Both the position numbers and the translations under genes were made by a program. From Climacteris rufus (lineage: Eukaryota; Chordata; Aves; Passeriformes; Climacteridae), in the NCBI GenBank assembly GCA_013398175.1, contig VZRZ01006844.1, positions 276,332 to 340,331 on the forward strand: a stretch of DNA of 64,000 nt, in the 5' to 3' direction. The notes beneath the pieces are model-generated. The model did no database searches. It saw nothing but the letters and a program-made list of their open reading frames with translations, and was not told the origin of the DNA. Positions 13,901-24,634 of the stretch are shown one piece after another; the stretch's first letter is position 1; the number at the start of each line of letters is the position of its first letter.

Positions 13901-15382
13901 AAAAAACATTATACTAATCCCAAGAAATTAACAGAAGTATTTTTCTTTTATACCATTATACCTGTGAATCCTTGCAAATAACATTAGCTCAGACATTTTT
14001 CTTCCCCTAGAAACTGCTTTATCTTGAATTAGAAGGAATTAATTCTTTCACTACTTATTACAGACCCTTAGGCTTTGTCTTTGCTTCTCTGTTTGCTGGA
14101 ATTAAACCATACCTTGGTAGCCACTTACCTTCCTTGATACTCATTCTCCATTTCTATGATTTTCTACAAATGTTTCCCAACCAAGTTAGTCATTACATCA
14201 GTTTTGGCCAGAAAGAGTTTTTCTTCATTTGATCAGCACCAGAAGTCAAAGTATAGTAGTCTTCTTTTATCATGGTTTGGTAAAGTTAAGGTTAATGCAT
14301 TGTCAGGTCTGCAAAGCATGACAACTACAGAGTCCGTAAAAAGGCAGGTTCACAGAACTGCTGACTGACCCCTGTTACCACACCTTTTGTGGCAAGCTCT
14401 AGGTTATGTGCTGAGAGGTTGGTCCTCTGCAAGGTGCTGTGGGAACCACCTCTTTCACCTTTCATCTGGCACTGCCTCTTTATGGAAGACTGCACCACTG
14501 CTTTGTGCTGTGATGCCCAAGCCCTGCACTTCAGTTATTCCCATTAACCAGTCAGCAACAGCTGATGGAGAAAGACAAGGGATGGTTTATGCTAATGTCA
14601 GACAAGTGGATGTAGGCCTTTGTGAGGAAGAACTAAGCTGCACATCTCAGAGTGATAAAAATCTGCAAGTTTAGGCCCAAATCTCTTCCAGCAGAATTGC
14701 ATTGTTACATAATAAGGAATCTTGGAAGTGATCTATCCTCATAGTTAAGAAACAGGAAACTTAATTTCCAATCACAATGGATGTTGTTCCAGTAACTGTA
14801 CTGGAATTGTTCCTTATTGGCATACATATCCTGAAGTTGACTTCCATTACTTAGAATTTGGGTGGGCATCATTTCAGCTTTGACTGAGGCCTGTAGATGT
14901 TAGCAGAGATACTCTGTAAATCAGTGCTCAGTTCAGTCTATAATTTTCAGAACATGTGAACTTAAAACCACATATTGCTAATATAGTGAATAGGTAAGAG
15001 ATTTTAACATAATGTCTAATGCATTAGAGATGTTGGATGAAGGACCAAGTACTATTATATCTTTTTTTTTCTTTTTCTGTTTTCTCTCTTTTCAAAGTCT
15101 ACGCTTGGATACATTGCTCTGCTTATAAGTACTTTCCATGTACTGATTTACGGATGGAAAAGAGCTTTTGAAGAAGAATATTACAGATTTTATACACCAC
15201 CAAATTTTGTTCTTGCCCTTGTTCTGCCTTCCATTGTAATTCTGGGTAAGATCATATTACTTTTGCCATGTGTAAGTAGGAAACTGAGGAGAATTCGAAG
15301 AGGATGGGAGAAGAGCCATGTTATAGAAGAAGTAAGTGGGTCTGTTGCACATCTCTCCCCAGAAACAATAACTGTAATGTGA
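4492..15382 (+). CDS. STEAP2: STEAP2 metalloreductase, complete coding sequence in four exons (gene span)
   Basis: Coding exons 4492-4983, 6583-7110, 8708-8872 and 15098-15382 join in phase 0 to give 489 residues, one fewer than the human protein as I recall it. Residues 30-200 form the F420H2:NADP+ oxidoreductase-like cytosolic domain: the dinucleotide-binding glycine motif GSGDFA is at 37-42 and SRNP at 60-63 should hold the NADPH phosphate. The C-terminal half is the six-helix ferric-reductase-like membrane domain. His316 (ATVHVVY) and His409 (STFHVLI) correspond to the haem ligands of the family. The family passes electrons from cytosolic NADPH through FAD and haem to Fe3+ or Cu2+ at the plasma membrane, Golgi and endosomes. 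The start is the ATG in [10 protein letters not shown], the conserved vertebrate N-terminus. No frameshift or stop is seen. STEAP1 and STEAP4 lack this combination of N-terminus and exon sequence. Confidence 0.97.
4984..6582 (+). other. STEAP2: STEAP2 intron 2, no features recognised
   Basis: AT-rich intronic sequence of 1.6 kb bounded by GTAAAT and CACAG. Nothing repetitive or coding is recognised; the 61-codon open frame at 5440-5625 has no resemblance to a known protein. Confidence 0.6.
6583..7110 (+). CDS. STEAP2: STEAP2 coding exon 2 (residues 165-340)
   Basis: Acceptor CCCCACAG ends at 6582 and donor GTAAGA begins at 7111. The exon starts at [14 protein letters not shown], finishes the oxidoreductase domain, and carries the first membrane helices (about residues 214-232 and 257-280) and the third helix with haem ligand His316. 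[14 protein letters not shown] and [12 protein letters not shown] are conserved loop sequences. Confidence 0.97.
7111..8707 (+). other. STEAP2: STEAP2 intron 3, no features recognised
   Basis: AT-rich intron of 1.6 kb. Short open frames on both strands (for example 8400-8717 on -) overlap the next exon's upstream region and look like chance. Confidence 0.6.
8708..8872 (+). CDS. STEAP2: STEAP2 coding exon 3 (residues 341-395)
   Basis: Acceptor TCATCAG ends at 8707 and donor GTGTGT begins at 8873. The 165 bases encode [20 protein letters not shown], then a membrane helix and [10 protein letters not shown]. Phase 0 at both ends. Confidence 0.96.
8873..15097 (+). other. STEAP2: STEAP2 intron 4 (6.2 kb), no features recognised
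   Basis: The largest STEAP2 intron, between donor GTGTGT at 8873 and acceptor CAAAG at 15097. Read on both strands, it shows no recognisable exon, CR1, LTR or RNA gene. Open frames at 11776-12184 (-), 12811-13005 (+) and 13718-13909 (-) have no familiar motif. Confidence 0.55.
15098..15382 (+). CDS. STEAP2: STEAP2 terminal coding exon (residues 396-489, stop)
   Basis: Acceptor TTTTCAAAG ends at 15097 after a long T/C tract. The exon encodes [20 protein letters not shown] with haem ligand His409, the last helix, a basic cytosolic tail ([12 protein letters not shown]) and the C-terminus SPETITVM before TGA at 15380-15382. Confidence 0.96.
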   Translation, partial: STLGYIALLISTFHVLIYGWKRAFEEEYYRFYTPPNFVLALVLPSIVILGKIILLLPCVSRKLRRIRRGWEKSHVIEEVSGSVAHLSPETITVM

Positions 15383-18300
15383 TGATATTTGTTAACACTG
15401 TTGTACATGTTTGGGCTTGGGGTTTTTTGTCATAAACTTGTATTTTTAGGATTTTAGTTAAGTAGGAGTAAAGCCTCTGTAAAGTCTCTTGCTTGGCATA
15501 TAGTACAAGCTCTTAACCAAACTAGGAGAAGTTTATAACTAGAAGACTACTACTTCTGATAACTACAAAAATATTTTTGTTTTGAATTACAGAGGGTAGA
15601 TTATTATGAAATAATTTTTTTTAATGTTCCTTTGCACAGTTACATCACAATAGTATTTAATTATAACCATGCTTTTCAGATATTTCTTTGACTTAAAGCA
15701 TATGTGTCAGAGTGCTGTTTATTAATACCACATTCTGGGCAGTGTTTCTTCTCCTAAAACCACATTTCTGGGTTAATGAGTTCAGAATATAAAGTAAATA
15801 ATTTAGGAAATAACCAGGTTTTGAAACAACATAATTTGTAATGATCACAGGATCATAGAATCACAGAATTCAGTTGGAAGGGACCTTAAAGATAATTAAG
15901 TTCCAACCCCTCTGTCGTGGGCCTGGACACCTTTCACTAGATCAGGTTGCTCAAAGCCCCATCCAACCTGGCCTTGAACACTTTCATAGATGGGGCATCC
16001 ACAACTTCTCTGGGCAACCTGTTCCAGTGCCTCACCACCCTCACAGGAAAGAATTTCCTCCTAGTACCCAATCTAAACCTCCTCTCATTGAGTTTATAGC
16101 CATTCCCCCTTGTCCTGTCACGACATGCCATTGTCCTCTCCAGCTCTCTTGTAGGCTCCCTTCAGGTACTGGCAGGCTGCAATTAGGTCACCCTAAGCCA
16201 TCTCTTTTCCAGGCTGCACAAACCCAGTTCTCTCAGCCTTTCCTCACAGGAGAGGTGCTCCAGCCCTCTGATCATCTTGGTGGCCCTGCTCTGGACTCGC
16301 TCCAACCTGTCCATGTCCTTGCTGTGTTGTGGGCCCCAGAGCTGGTGCAGCACTCCTGGTGGGGTCTCGGCAGAGCAGAGGGACAGAATCCCTCCCTTGC
16401 CCTGCTGCCCACACTGCTTTTGGTGCAGCCCAGGACACATTTGGCTCTCTGGGCTGTGAGTGCCCATGGCCAGGTCATGTCCAGCCTCTCATCCACCAGC
16501 ACCCCAAAGTCCCTCTGGGCAGGGCTGCTCTCGATCTGTTCACCCCCAGCCTGTGCTGATACTGGGGGTTGCCCTGACCCAGGTGCAGCACCCTGCACTT
16601 GGTCAAGTGTATTGCACGTGTACAGTTTTACTTATTTATTTATTTATGTGTAGTTTTACACCCATTCCATGATTTGAATATGCAAACCCAGTTTCAATTA
16701 TGGTGTGATTGTACATCTTGTAAGCAAAGGGTAGTGAACTAATACCAACTTTTTTTTCCAAAGTATTACATAGGATGTTAGACCTTTGCAATCTATTTCC
16801 ATATATCGTATAATGAAGATTCAAAACAGTGCTATACACGTATAGAAAGATATGTGTGAAACAAGTAGTTTTTGTTTTTTGAATGATTTTGAAATATGAG
16901 GAAATATTTTAAAAAAGAAAAGCTGAGAATTCAGCAACTATAAAAATCCATTTTCACTGTGACACTTCCAGTATGTTGGAAGCATCACAATACTCATTTT
17001 CTGTATGTGTCTACACTGGAGTTTCAGTTATTATATATGAATTTCCCAGAATGTGTCTTAAATTCTTAGTATCTTTTTGTGCAAATCTAAGCTTCTATTT
17101 TTATATAAAGGTCTATCTTTTACAACAAGTGTCTCTGGGATATGCCTGAAGTTTTGAGAAACCAAATTATTATTCTTATACTTAAAAATTATTTTCTCTC
17201 TAAACCTTGACATTTGCATTTCCTGTTGAATTCTAAATAATGTTCACAATTATTTATTACTACTGCTGCGTCTGTAGTAATTACTCTTCTCTAACTAAAT
17301 AGCCAAACTCAACTCATACCTTCAGGCTACTCCTGCTTACTTAGCAAAACTTTTATTTTAGTGAATCAGAGTGTGTATTTGGTCCTAATTTTCTTTACTT
17401 GTATGAAAGTATATTTTTCTTACCTATATTTGCACTGTTTAAAATCTCTGATTTTCTTAGCTAAACCTTCTCTTATTATTTATTACTTTGGAAGAATTTG
17501 TCATAATATCATACATCAGAAATACACAGAATTAAGCTTGAATTTATCCTTAAACATCACTGGTCCTGTAAATCTCATTATCTCTGCTTTTAATAAAACC
17601 AACAGCTTCACAGAAAAAGCAGATTCTATAATCAAATTCTGCCCCCAGTTACACCAACCTAAGCCTAAAGAGCTCATGTTAGTTGTTCTTAATTTCATTT
17701 CAAATTCAAAATATCTACAACAATTTTATTTTTATTTTAGTATCCAAATTCCCCAAACTTACCTATCAAGCCTGCTTATATTCAGGGTTTGTTACAAATC
17801 GAGAGACAGTTAAACTTTCTTTCATTTTAAGCATGTTCAAATCTAGAGGTGATGTTTTTCCAGAATTAAAGCATTTTTATATATCTCTAAACATGTTTTG
17901 TATTGAATAAGAGGTCCATGGATTCCTTTTGAAAATGGAGGTTTGTGAAAACATTTTCTGAAAAAAAAAACCAGTTACATTGTATGTGTCAACAGAAATT
18001 TGACTTTTTTTTAGTTCACAAATTTTCAGTTTCAAGTAGTTGGGAAGATCAAATTTATCCTCCTTTTTAAGCTTTGGGGATGGAATCAATTGGAAGGAAA
18101 AAAATTCATTTTGTTTCAACATTCTTTGAAAAGTAAATGATAGTAACAGCCATAATTGGTCAGGCTAAGGTCTTTGAGACTTGTCTCCAATAGCTGAGAA
18201 GTGGCAGATGTTTCCAAAAATAAAGCATGTGTCAGGGATGGTTTTTTTCCAAATGTATCCTCTCAGTCTCTTGGAAGTCAATAATTTCAGAGTTACTTGA

Positions 18301-21000
18301 GACAGTAGCTGCCTCTGGACTACCATAATTAATAGGTCCAAAAATTTGTCAAACTTTTTTAAAAATCAGAAACTTTACCATTTTTTACAGAAAAATAACG
18401 AAAAGGGGGAAAAAGTTTAATAAATCTATCAAATGAATAAAAAATGTTTGCATTTTCTTTTTTCCAAAACCAGATCAGTTTGTTTTTATTGTTCCTCCTC
18501 CAATATGCAGCTATTTGTGGTGATACACAAGTACAGTACTGTTTTATCAAACATTCTAGACATTAAGTGAAAAACCCTGTCATTGCTGGGGACAGATAAG
18601 AGCCTAAACTAGTACAAATGTGATTTTCACGTAAAAATGAAGAACAGGTAACAATTACAACTTCTAACTTTGTCTGTAATTGCATTCCAGTACCAAAAAG
18701 TGTGTATTTCTTAAAAGGCTTGCAGAATTGAATGTCCTGGACTGTTTCTTGTTCCAGAGTGAAACCACACAAGTTGAGGCATTGTGCTTCAATCCTTTAA
18801 ATAAAATAAATTTTAAAAATCTTAGAACACAAAGCCTTGGAGAATTTTAATGGGATAAATAGCATGTGTTCTATCCCAGTCCTGTGCATGGAACCTGAAT
18901 AAGATCACTACAATGGGCTGGTATAACTGAGAGCAGAATTTCATACCTCTGAACAGATTTAGGCAGAAACTGTTACCATTGACAATCTGACTTCATTTCA
19001 GAATTAAATATGCTGCTATTATTTTATAGTAATTTTACACTTCTGTAGAATATGTAATTAAGTCATGCTCCCTACAGTGATCTAATTATTTTGATGCAAT
19101 AGTGATAATGTTGCAGAACTATGATATTGTACTAATTGAAAATTACTGTCAAAGTCCATAGATATTGTACTGTAATGCATCCACTGACAGTATATACAGA
19201 AATGTATTGGCCCTCTTTCCTATGCAAAAAGTTATTTCATCATTACATTTCTTCAAGAATGATTAAACTGCTAAATTTTAAACTGCCAAAGGTGTCTGGA
19301 GAGAATAATGATGAGTCATTCCATTTTTCAAACTCTGTGTAGAAAGTTAAAAATGTGTTTTAGTTTTATATGTTACTTGAAAGGTTGAAATATTGAAGTA
19401 TTAATAGATAATATTTTTAGATCAACTAGATGAAGACATTTTGTGAAATATTTGTGCTAAAAAATGACATATGGTTTCCTATTAGTCCACATATGTACTT
19501 CTAACTGGAACAGCATGTTGACTTGTGATTTAATATTTTGTAGTGTTCTTTAAGGACCAATTCACTCTAACAAGACACTATTAAGTCTGAAGGTAAAACA
19601 ACACTCATGCATTTAGCAAACTTTATATCATGCATATGTTGCATCACATAAAGGATCTTTACTCGTGACCAAACACATTGATTTCTATAGAAGAAATCAC
19701 TGTAGGACTTCTCATTGGAAAAAGACCTGATATTAATAGTTTAGTTTTGATTGCCTAAATATAAACAACAATTCATTTAGACACCTTGGTTACTTAGGAG
19801 AATAAATATATATTTTGAGGAATAGTCTGCTATAAAAATATTTTTGTGTAGCTTTATATGAATTGCTTAACTGCCTAATGAAAATAAGTAATGAAATAAG
19901 CTTAATTTCTCTTCATTACTGTCCAGTTAAAAATACAGTGCTTAATAAGTGATATAGAATTGTACACATATTATAAAATGGAGAGCTCTATGTATTTAGA
20001 AACAGGTTATTTGTTTTCTATGGATATTAAGGTATTTTTTCTTAGCATTGTCTAAAATGGAGTTCTATTACAGGTTCCATGTGTCATTAATTTTATCTTA
20101 CAATTCTATTAACTGTGACAACTATGTACAAGTTAATTAAGTCCACATGTTCTTGAATTATTTAGAGTTCTTGAGTTATTTATAGATTGATTACTTTGTA
20201 ATTGTTTTGCAAGTTCTTTAGCTTGTGTAATGGTTACTGTGAATTGGTGCCACATTTAATTTTCGTTCCAACATTGTGAATTATATGATGTGCCAGCATG
20301 AGAAAGTACATTTATATTTTTATTTGGCATTAATTGCTTTTAAAATAGTGTGTCTGTATGCTTGTGTCTGTATGGTATTAGCTGCCCAACTAGCACTAAA
20401 GGAAATTGTTAATTAATATAAGGAAATTAGTTCCCAATCGGCTATAAATTTCACAGGTATTAGTATAGTTAGGAAACAGCTTTCCTCTGAAAGTTAGATA
20501 TATCAGGTGCATAAAAATGAGATAGATTGAGTTTTTCAGTATAGTATTTTCATATATGCAGTGGTAATGGATGTTCCTGCATAGATCCTTGCAGACAGTG
20601 CATCTCCTAATACAAAAGGTTTTGATTTCTCAGCTGTTCCTCCTGTAGTATTTTCTACCACTACAAGCAATGTTGCAATACTTATATTTTATCACTAGTT
20701 GCTACTGCTTGAATTAATTAGATTACAGCCTTTAAAATAACTGTCACATTTAACTGACTTGAACAATGATCTCTGTCATTGTATATTGTTTCTCATGCCT
20801 TGCTGGCAGTGTCTTACAGTGAGCATAATATGTCTCCCATGTGTAATATTCTCTTTGTAATTGTGTTTGTCAGACTGTTTGTGCTGTCTCTCTGAACAGG
20901 GCTATTATAAATTATTAGTAATGCTCTTATCTATTTTTCCATAGACTGTGTTTTACAAAAAAATCAATAAAAATCAATGTAAAGTATTTTGCTTTTTCTT
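15383..21000 (+). other. STEAP2: Probable long STEAP2 3' UTR / downstream AT-rich region
   Basis: After the STEAP2 stop at 15382 about 5.6 kb of very AT-rich non-coding sequence follows. AATAAA hexamers occur at 17592, 18219, 18800, 18805, 19801 and 20966, and none stands out as the single cleavage signal. Mammalian STEAP2 mRNAs have long 3' UTRs, so much of this may be transcribed. A CR1 copy interrupts it at 15848-16612. The extent is inferred; transcript data would be needed to set the end. Confidence 0.35.
15848..16612 (-). mobile_element. CR1 LINE, 5'-truncated, 3' end at 15848
   Basis: Read on the - strand this is the end of a chicken-repeat-1 retrotransposon. The terminal ATTCTGTGATTCTATGAT lies at about 15850-15868. 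The frame at 15937-16131 gives the typical end of the CR1 reverse-transcriptase ORF ([20 protein letters not shown]). The frame at 16183-16467 gives LWGPQHSKDMDRLERVQSRA. Frames no longer join, so the copy is dead. The element stops near 16612, before an ATTT-rich stretch. The 259-codon open frame on + (15874-16653) is the antisense shadow of this element. Confidence 0.92.
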
Positions 21001-24000
21001 CTGTGCTTATGCAGAAGAAAATTTAGCTTGTGTTTCTTTCTAATCCATGGGTGCTCTGATCAACATTTTCTCCAAGAGATAAGACTTGAATGAGAGTTTA
21101 TAAAAATATTCTAAGGGCAATTTATTTCTTTCTCAATGGCTGGATAACAGATTTTTCACACAGACACATTGGATAGCTATATCCCTTATCCTGCTCTAAG
21201 ATATTCTCCATGCTTTCAGAACACAAGAGTGAACGCTACTGTACTATCAGCATATATTCAGTCTGCTTTTCATTCAACAACGTTTGACCATGGTGAGACT
21301 GCTAGGCACCAGTAAGTTTGGTTGTGTGTATGAGAAAGCATCACTCTTTAAATGAAACAAACAGGTGAATAACTTTGCAGTCCTTCATTTGGAAATACAT
21401 AACTTTTATCCTAAGAGGCTTATGCCAGGATAAGAGGAAAGAGGAAAACAATACATGAGAGGTATAATCCTGCTTAACTGTAGATCAGCAGCATAAACTG
21501 TTTTGAGTTCACATAAGTAAAGATGCAGGGGTCAGTGGAGCTGGCAGCATTTGCATTGCTTTCACATTAGGTTACACAGTCTTCCCAGGCTCCCAAATGG
21601 AGTATAGGTATTTCTAAAATTTGGAATATTTAATATTTTGTTTGTGCCATGCCTAACCTAACAATAACATTTTGGACCTTAAACTCTGTTTTTTCTTGGC
21701 TTTTATTTTTTTAATCTCACCATTTCTCTATATCTCAGCGCTTGTTCTACTTAATGTTGATACTATGCCAGCAGCTGGAGCCCCAGACTTAAATCTTTGT
21801 CCAGCCTTATCTTGTACTGTACAAGAGTGTAAGTTCTGTGTCCTGTCACTTACTGCGTTTCCTTACAATAGTAAAGATCAGGGTTAAAGTCCCCCTCAAT
21901 TCCATGCCACCCAATGACCTGAACACTGTATTTTAACAGTATAGACAGGTAAATCCATATGTTGGAAGCTCTGGTGACTGTACAGGTTCAAGGTTGAGTC
22001 TACTGCTAGCCACTTCACAGGTCTTTTCCTTTTTTTTCTGTGAATATCAAACACAGGAAATCTGGCAGCACAGACCAGAAAAAAAAGAGAATGAAAAAGT
22101 CAAGGAGTCAACAGATTGATTCTTAGAAAGACTCTGATTTCTGTACTTCAAAGATCTCAGTGGCATATTTGATAAATAGTGCAGGTAGCTTTGTACAGAG
22201 TCTACAGATTCAATACAGCCAAGGAAAGGACATCTCTTGACTAAAGCTGAAGACCCCCACTGCAGCACATGAAAGGTGTATCCTCTACTGAATAATAGTC
22301 CTTCAAAAACTTGCAGCCTAATTTGTAAAAGAGCAAATACAGAGTAATAGAGGAAATAATTCACTCAGCAAAGTCAACAGGAGATTAATGGCAGACCTAG
22401 ATATGTAACCTTGATCTTTTAACACACATCCGTGTCCTGCACACAGAGTCCTGTGGTTTTATCAAATTCAAGTTTTACCTCAAGACTAGAGTTTGCTGAA
22501 CTGCATTTTCACAGCCAAATAGTTTGTCCTCAGTCAAAACAGATATCCCCTTTACATCAAGTCACTTTTTTAACATCTTTCTTAGCATTTCTAAGACTTA
22601 AAATTCAGTACTCTCATAAGTAAGGCCTTGGTGTCTCAAATATTGTTTATTACCAAAGGAAGAGGTAGATGTGATAAAAATACAATAAAAGCCTGTTTGG
22701 GGCAGAAAACTTCTGCGTAAATATTTTCACAGTTGATTGCATGCTTTTCAGGATGGACATTTGCTATTTGCCAAGGGCAGCAGAATCCCTGTAGTGAAAC
22801 TTGCACAATGTAGCTTTCATCCCAAGTTTTAAAAGCTTCATTTTGAAGAAGGTGTACAGTGAGCAAATGGGGCTTTGCAATGTGATCTTTGGAACATTTG
22901 AGCCAACAAATGGCATGTGACCTAAGCTTATAATTTACAGACTAGGTTACCCAATTTAGGTATATTCTCTATACATTTGTCACTCCAAACACAGAGCAAC
23001 AAGACTTAAAACCACTTAAGCTACAATAAAAATAAATGTTCACAGGATTTTTTTATATAAGCTTCAAAACTTAGACTACATACAACTTCAGTTCCTTTCT
23101 GGACACCAAGGAAAAAATATATAATCCGACTTGTTCAGCTAACTGCCTCCAGACATATAAGCATTGTCAGCACAATCTCAGATGCCTAATAGAAAATCTT
23201 GTCCCATCCAGTGTAACCTCAGATACAAAAAGGAATGTTCACAGAAACAAATATTTAAATAGAACATGGAAGGGCCAGTTAGTAATGGAGAGGGGTGTGT
23301 ACACAGATGAAAAGTGTCAAACACCCAGCTCCAAGACTGGCAGCTGCATTGTCACACCAGGTGAAGGCACTATATAATGTCCTATCGGTTCTGACTTTGT
23401 ATGACCTGTGTTCCTACGATCACAACTCAGATTGTTATGGATGTCAAAGGGGTCATTGCATTTTCTAAATTAAGAGTCCCATACTATGATAGGCTGTATT
23501 TTTGCTATCATTTTGGAGTTGCATACAGGATGAATTTCTACTAAATGAACATGTGCGTGGGTGTTTGTGTATTTTCCCTTTGATGGAAAGAGAACTCTAT
23601 AGCATATATAAGTACTAAATGTGATATGGGCCTTATTTCTGGAGAAGGCAAATATGAAATGGGATGGGCAGCATGAAAGCTGGGAAGAATGAAAATAACT
23701 ATGTTCACTATAGCCAGAGCCATAAAGGTCTCTTTATTAATTCTGTTATCAATAATTTCATTTCATAGAAAAGCTGTTTGGAGATTTAAACATTTAAACA
23801 TTAGCATTTAATAAATGCATTCATGTATTCCAATGTTTGTTGGAAATCATTGTAGTTAATTATTTGCTCATGAAAAACTGAAGTTGGCATCAACAGGCCT
23901 GCACTCCAGGACTTGGGATGGGTGCATATCCATCCATGCATATCAAGACAAAAGCATGTGCATTCCAATGTGTGCAACTTGTCCAAAGTGTATCCAAATC

Positions 24001-24300
24001 CTAGGAAGGGCAGCTAAAGTGAGCAGTGCAGTAGAGTACATGTGAGCACCCCAAGAGCTGTGTTGTCCTTGAATCTCAGCTTCAACTAAGCCTCAAACAG
24101 CTGCTCGCTGTTTGCAAGCAGAACATAGCAACATCCTCTTAGGCTTCTGTCTCTGCATTTATTACTTTTTCGTAGTGGTCTATGCAGAGAAAAGGTTGTT
24201 CTCACCCTCTTCCCCGCAGCCAGGCTACCCCAGGCAGGGCTTTCCTGTCTGGGGTTTGTCATGGTGATCTCTCAGGGAGGGTTTTTTCATGATTATTTGT
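21000..24300. other. Intergenic sequence between STEAP2 and CFAP69
   Basis: AT-rich DNA with no recognised exon, CR1 copy or RNA gene on either strand. Open frames at 22047-22364 (-) and 21672-21887 (+) resemble no known protein. GC content begins to rise only after about 24200, at the CFAP69 promoter. Confidence 0.5.
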
Positions 24301-24553
24301 TACGGATCGACCAGCTCGCCAGCACGGGGTGGGCAGCCGAGCCTGTGCCCCGCACGGGCGTGGGGAAATGGCTTTCTCGCCGAGGCCGTGTTCGCAGATA
24401 ACAGCCCGCGAAGAGACTTTTCTGGCAGGGTGGAGGAGGGCGTCAGGCGCGGAGGTCCCGGCGGAGCTGTACCGCGGAACGAGGCGGGAGGGGCCGGGCC
24501 GAGCCCTGCGGCTGTGGCGGGGCGGGCCGGGCCGGCGGCGGGCGGAGGCGCCG

Positions 24554-24616
24554 NNNNNNNNNNNNNNNNNNNNNNNNNNNNNNNNNNNNNNNNNNNNNNN
24601 NNNNNNNNNNNNNNNN
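24554..24616. other. Assembly gap (63 N)
   Basis: Unknown bases inside the CFAP69 CpG island. The true length may differ from 63. It probably hides the CFAP69 start codon and most of coding exon 1. Confidence 0.99.
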
Positions 24617-24634
24617 GGCCCGGCCGCCCCCCAG
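24617..24634 (+). CDS. CFAP69: CFAP69 exon 1, visible 3' remnant
   Basis: Six codons (GPAAPQ) between the gap and the donor CAG/GTGAGC at 24635. In phase 0 they join to DTQVRSVDLDHVIK of exon 2, paralleling EAQ/D at the same junction in human. The frame upstream of the gap cannot be trusted because the gap length may be wrong, so the start is not called. Confidence 0.55.

Noticed and set aside
15874..16653. 259-codon open frame on + strand
   Set aside because: It is antisense to a CR1 LINE, whose reverse-transcriptase remnants read on the - strand.
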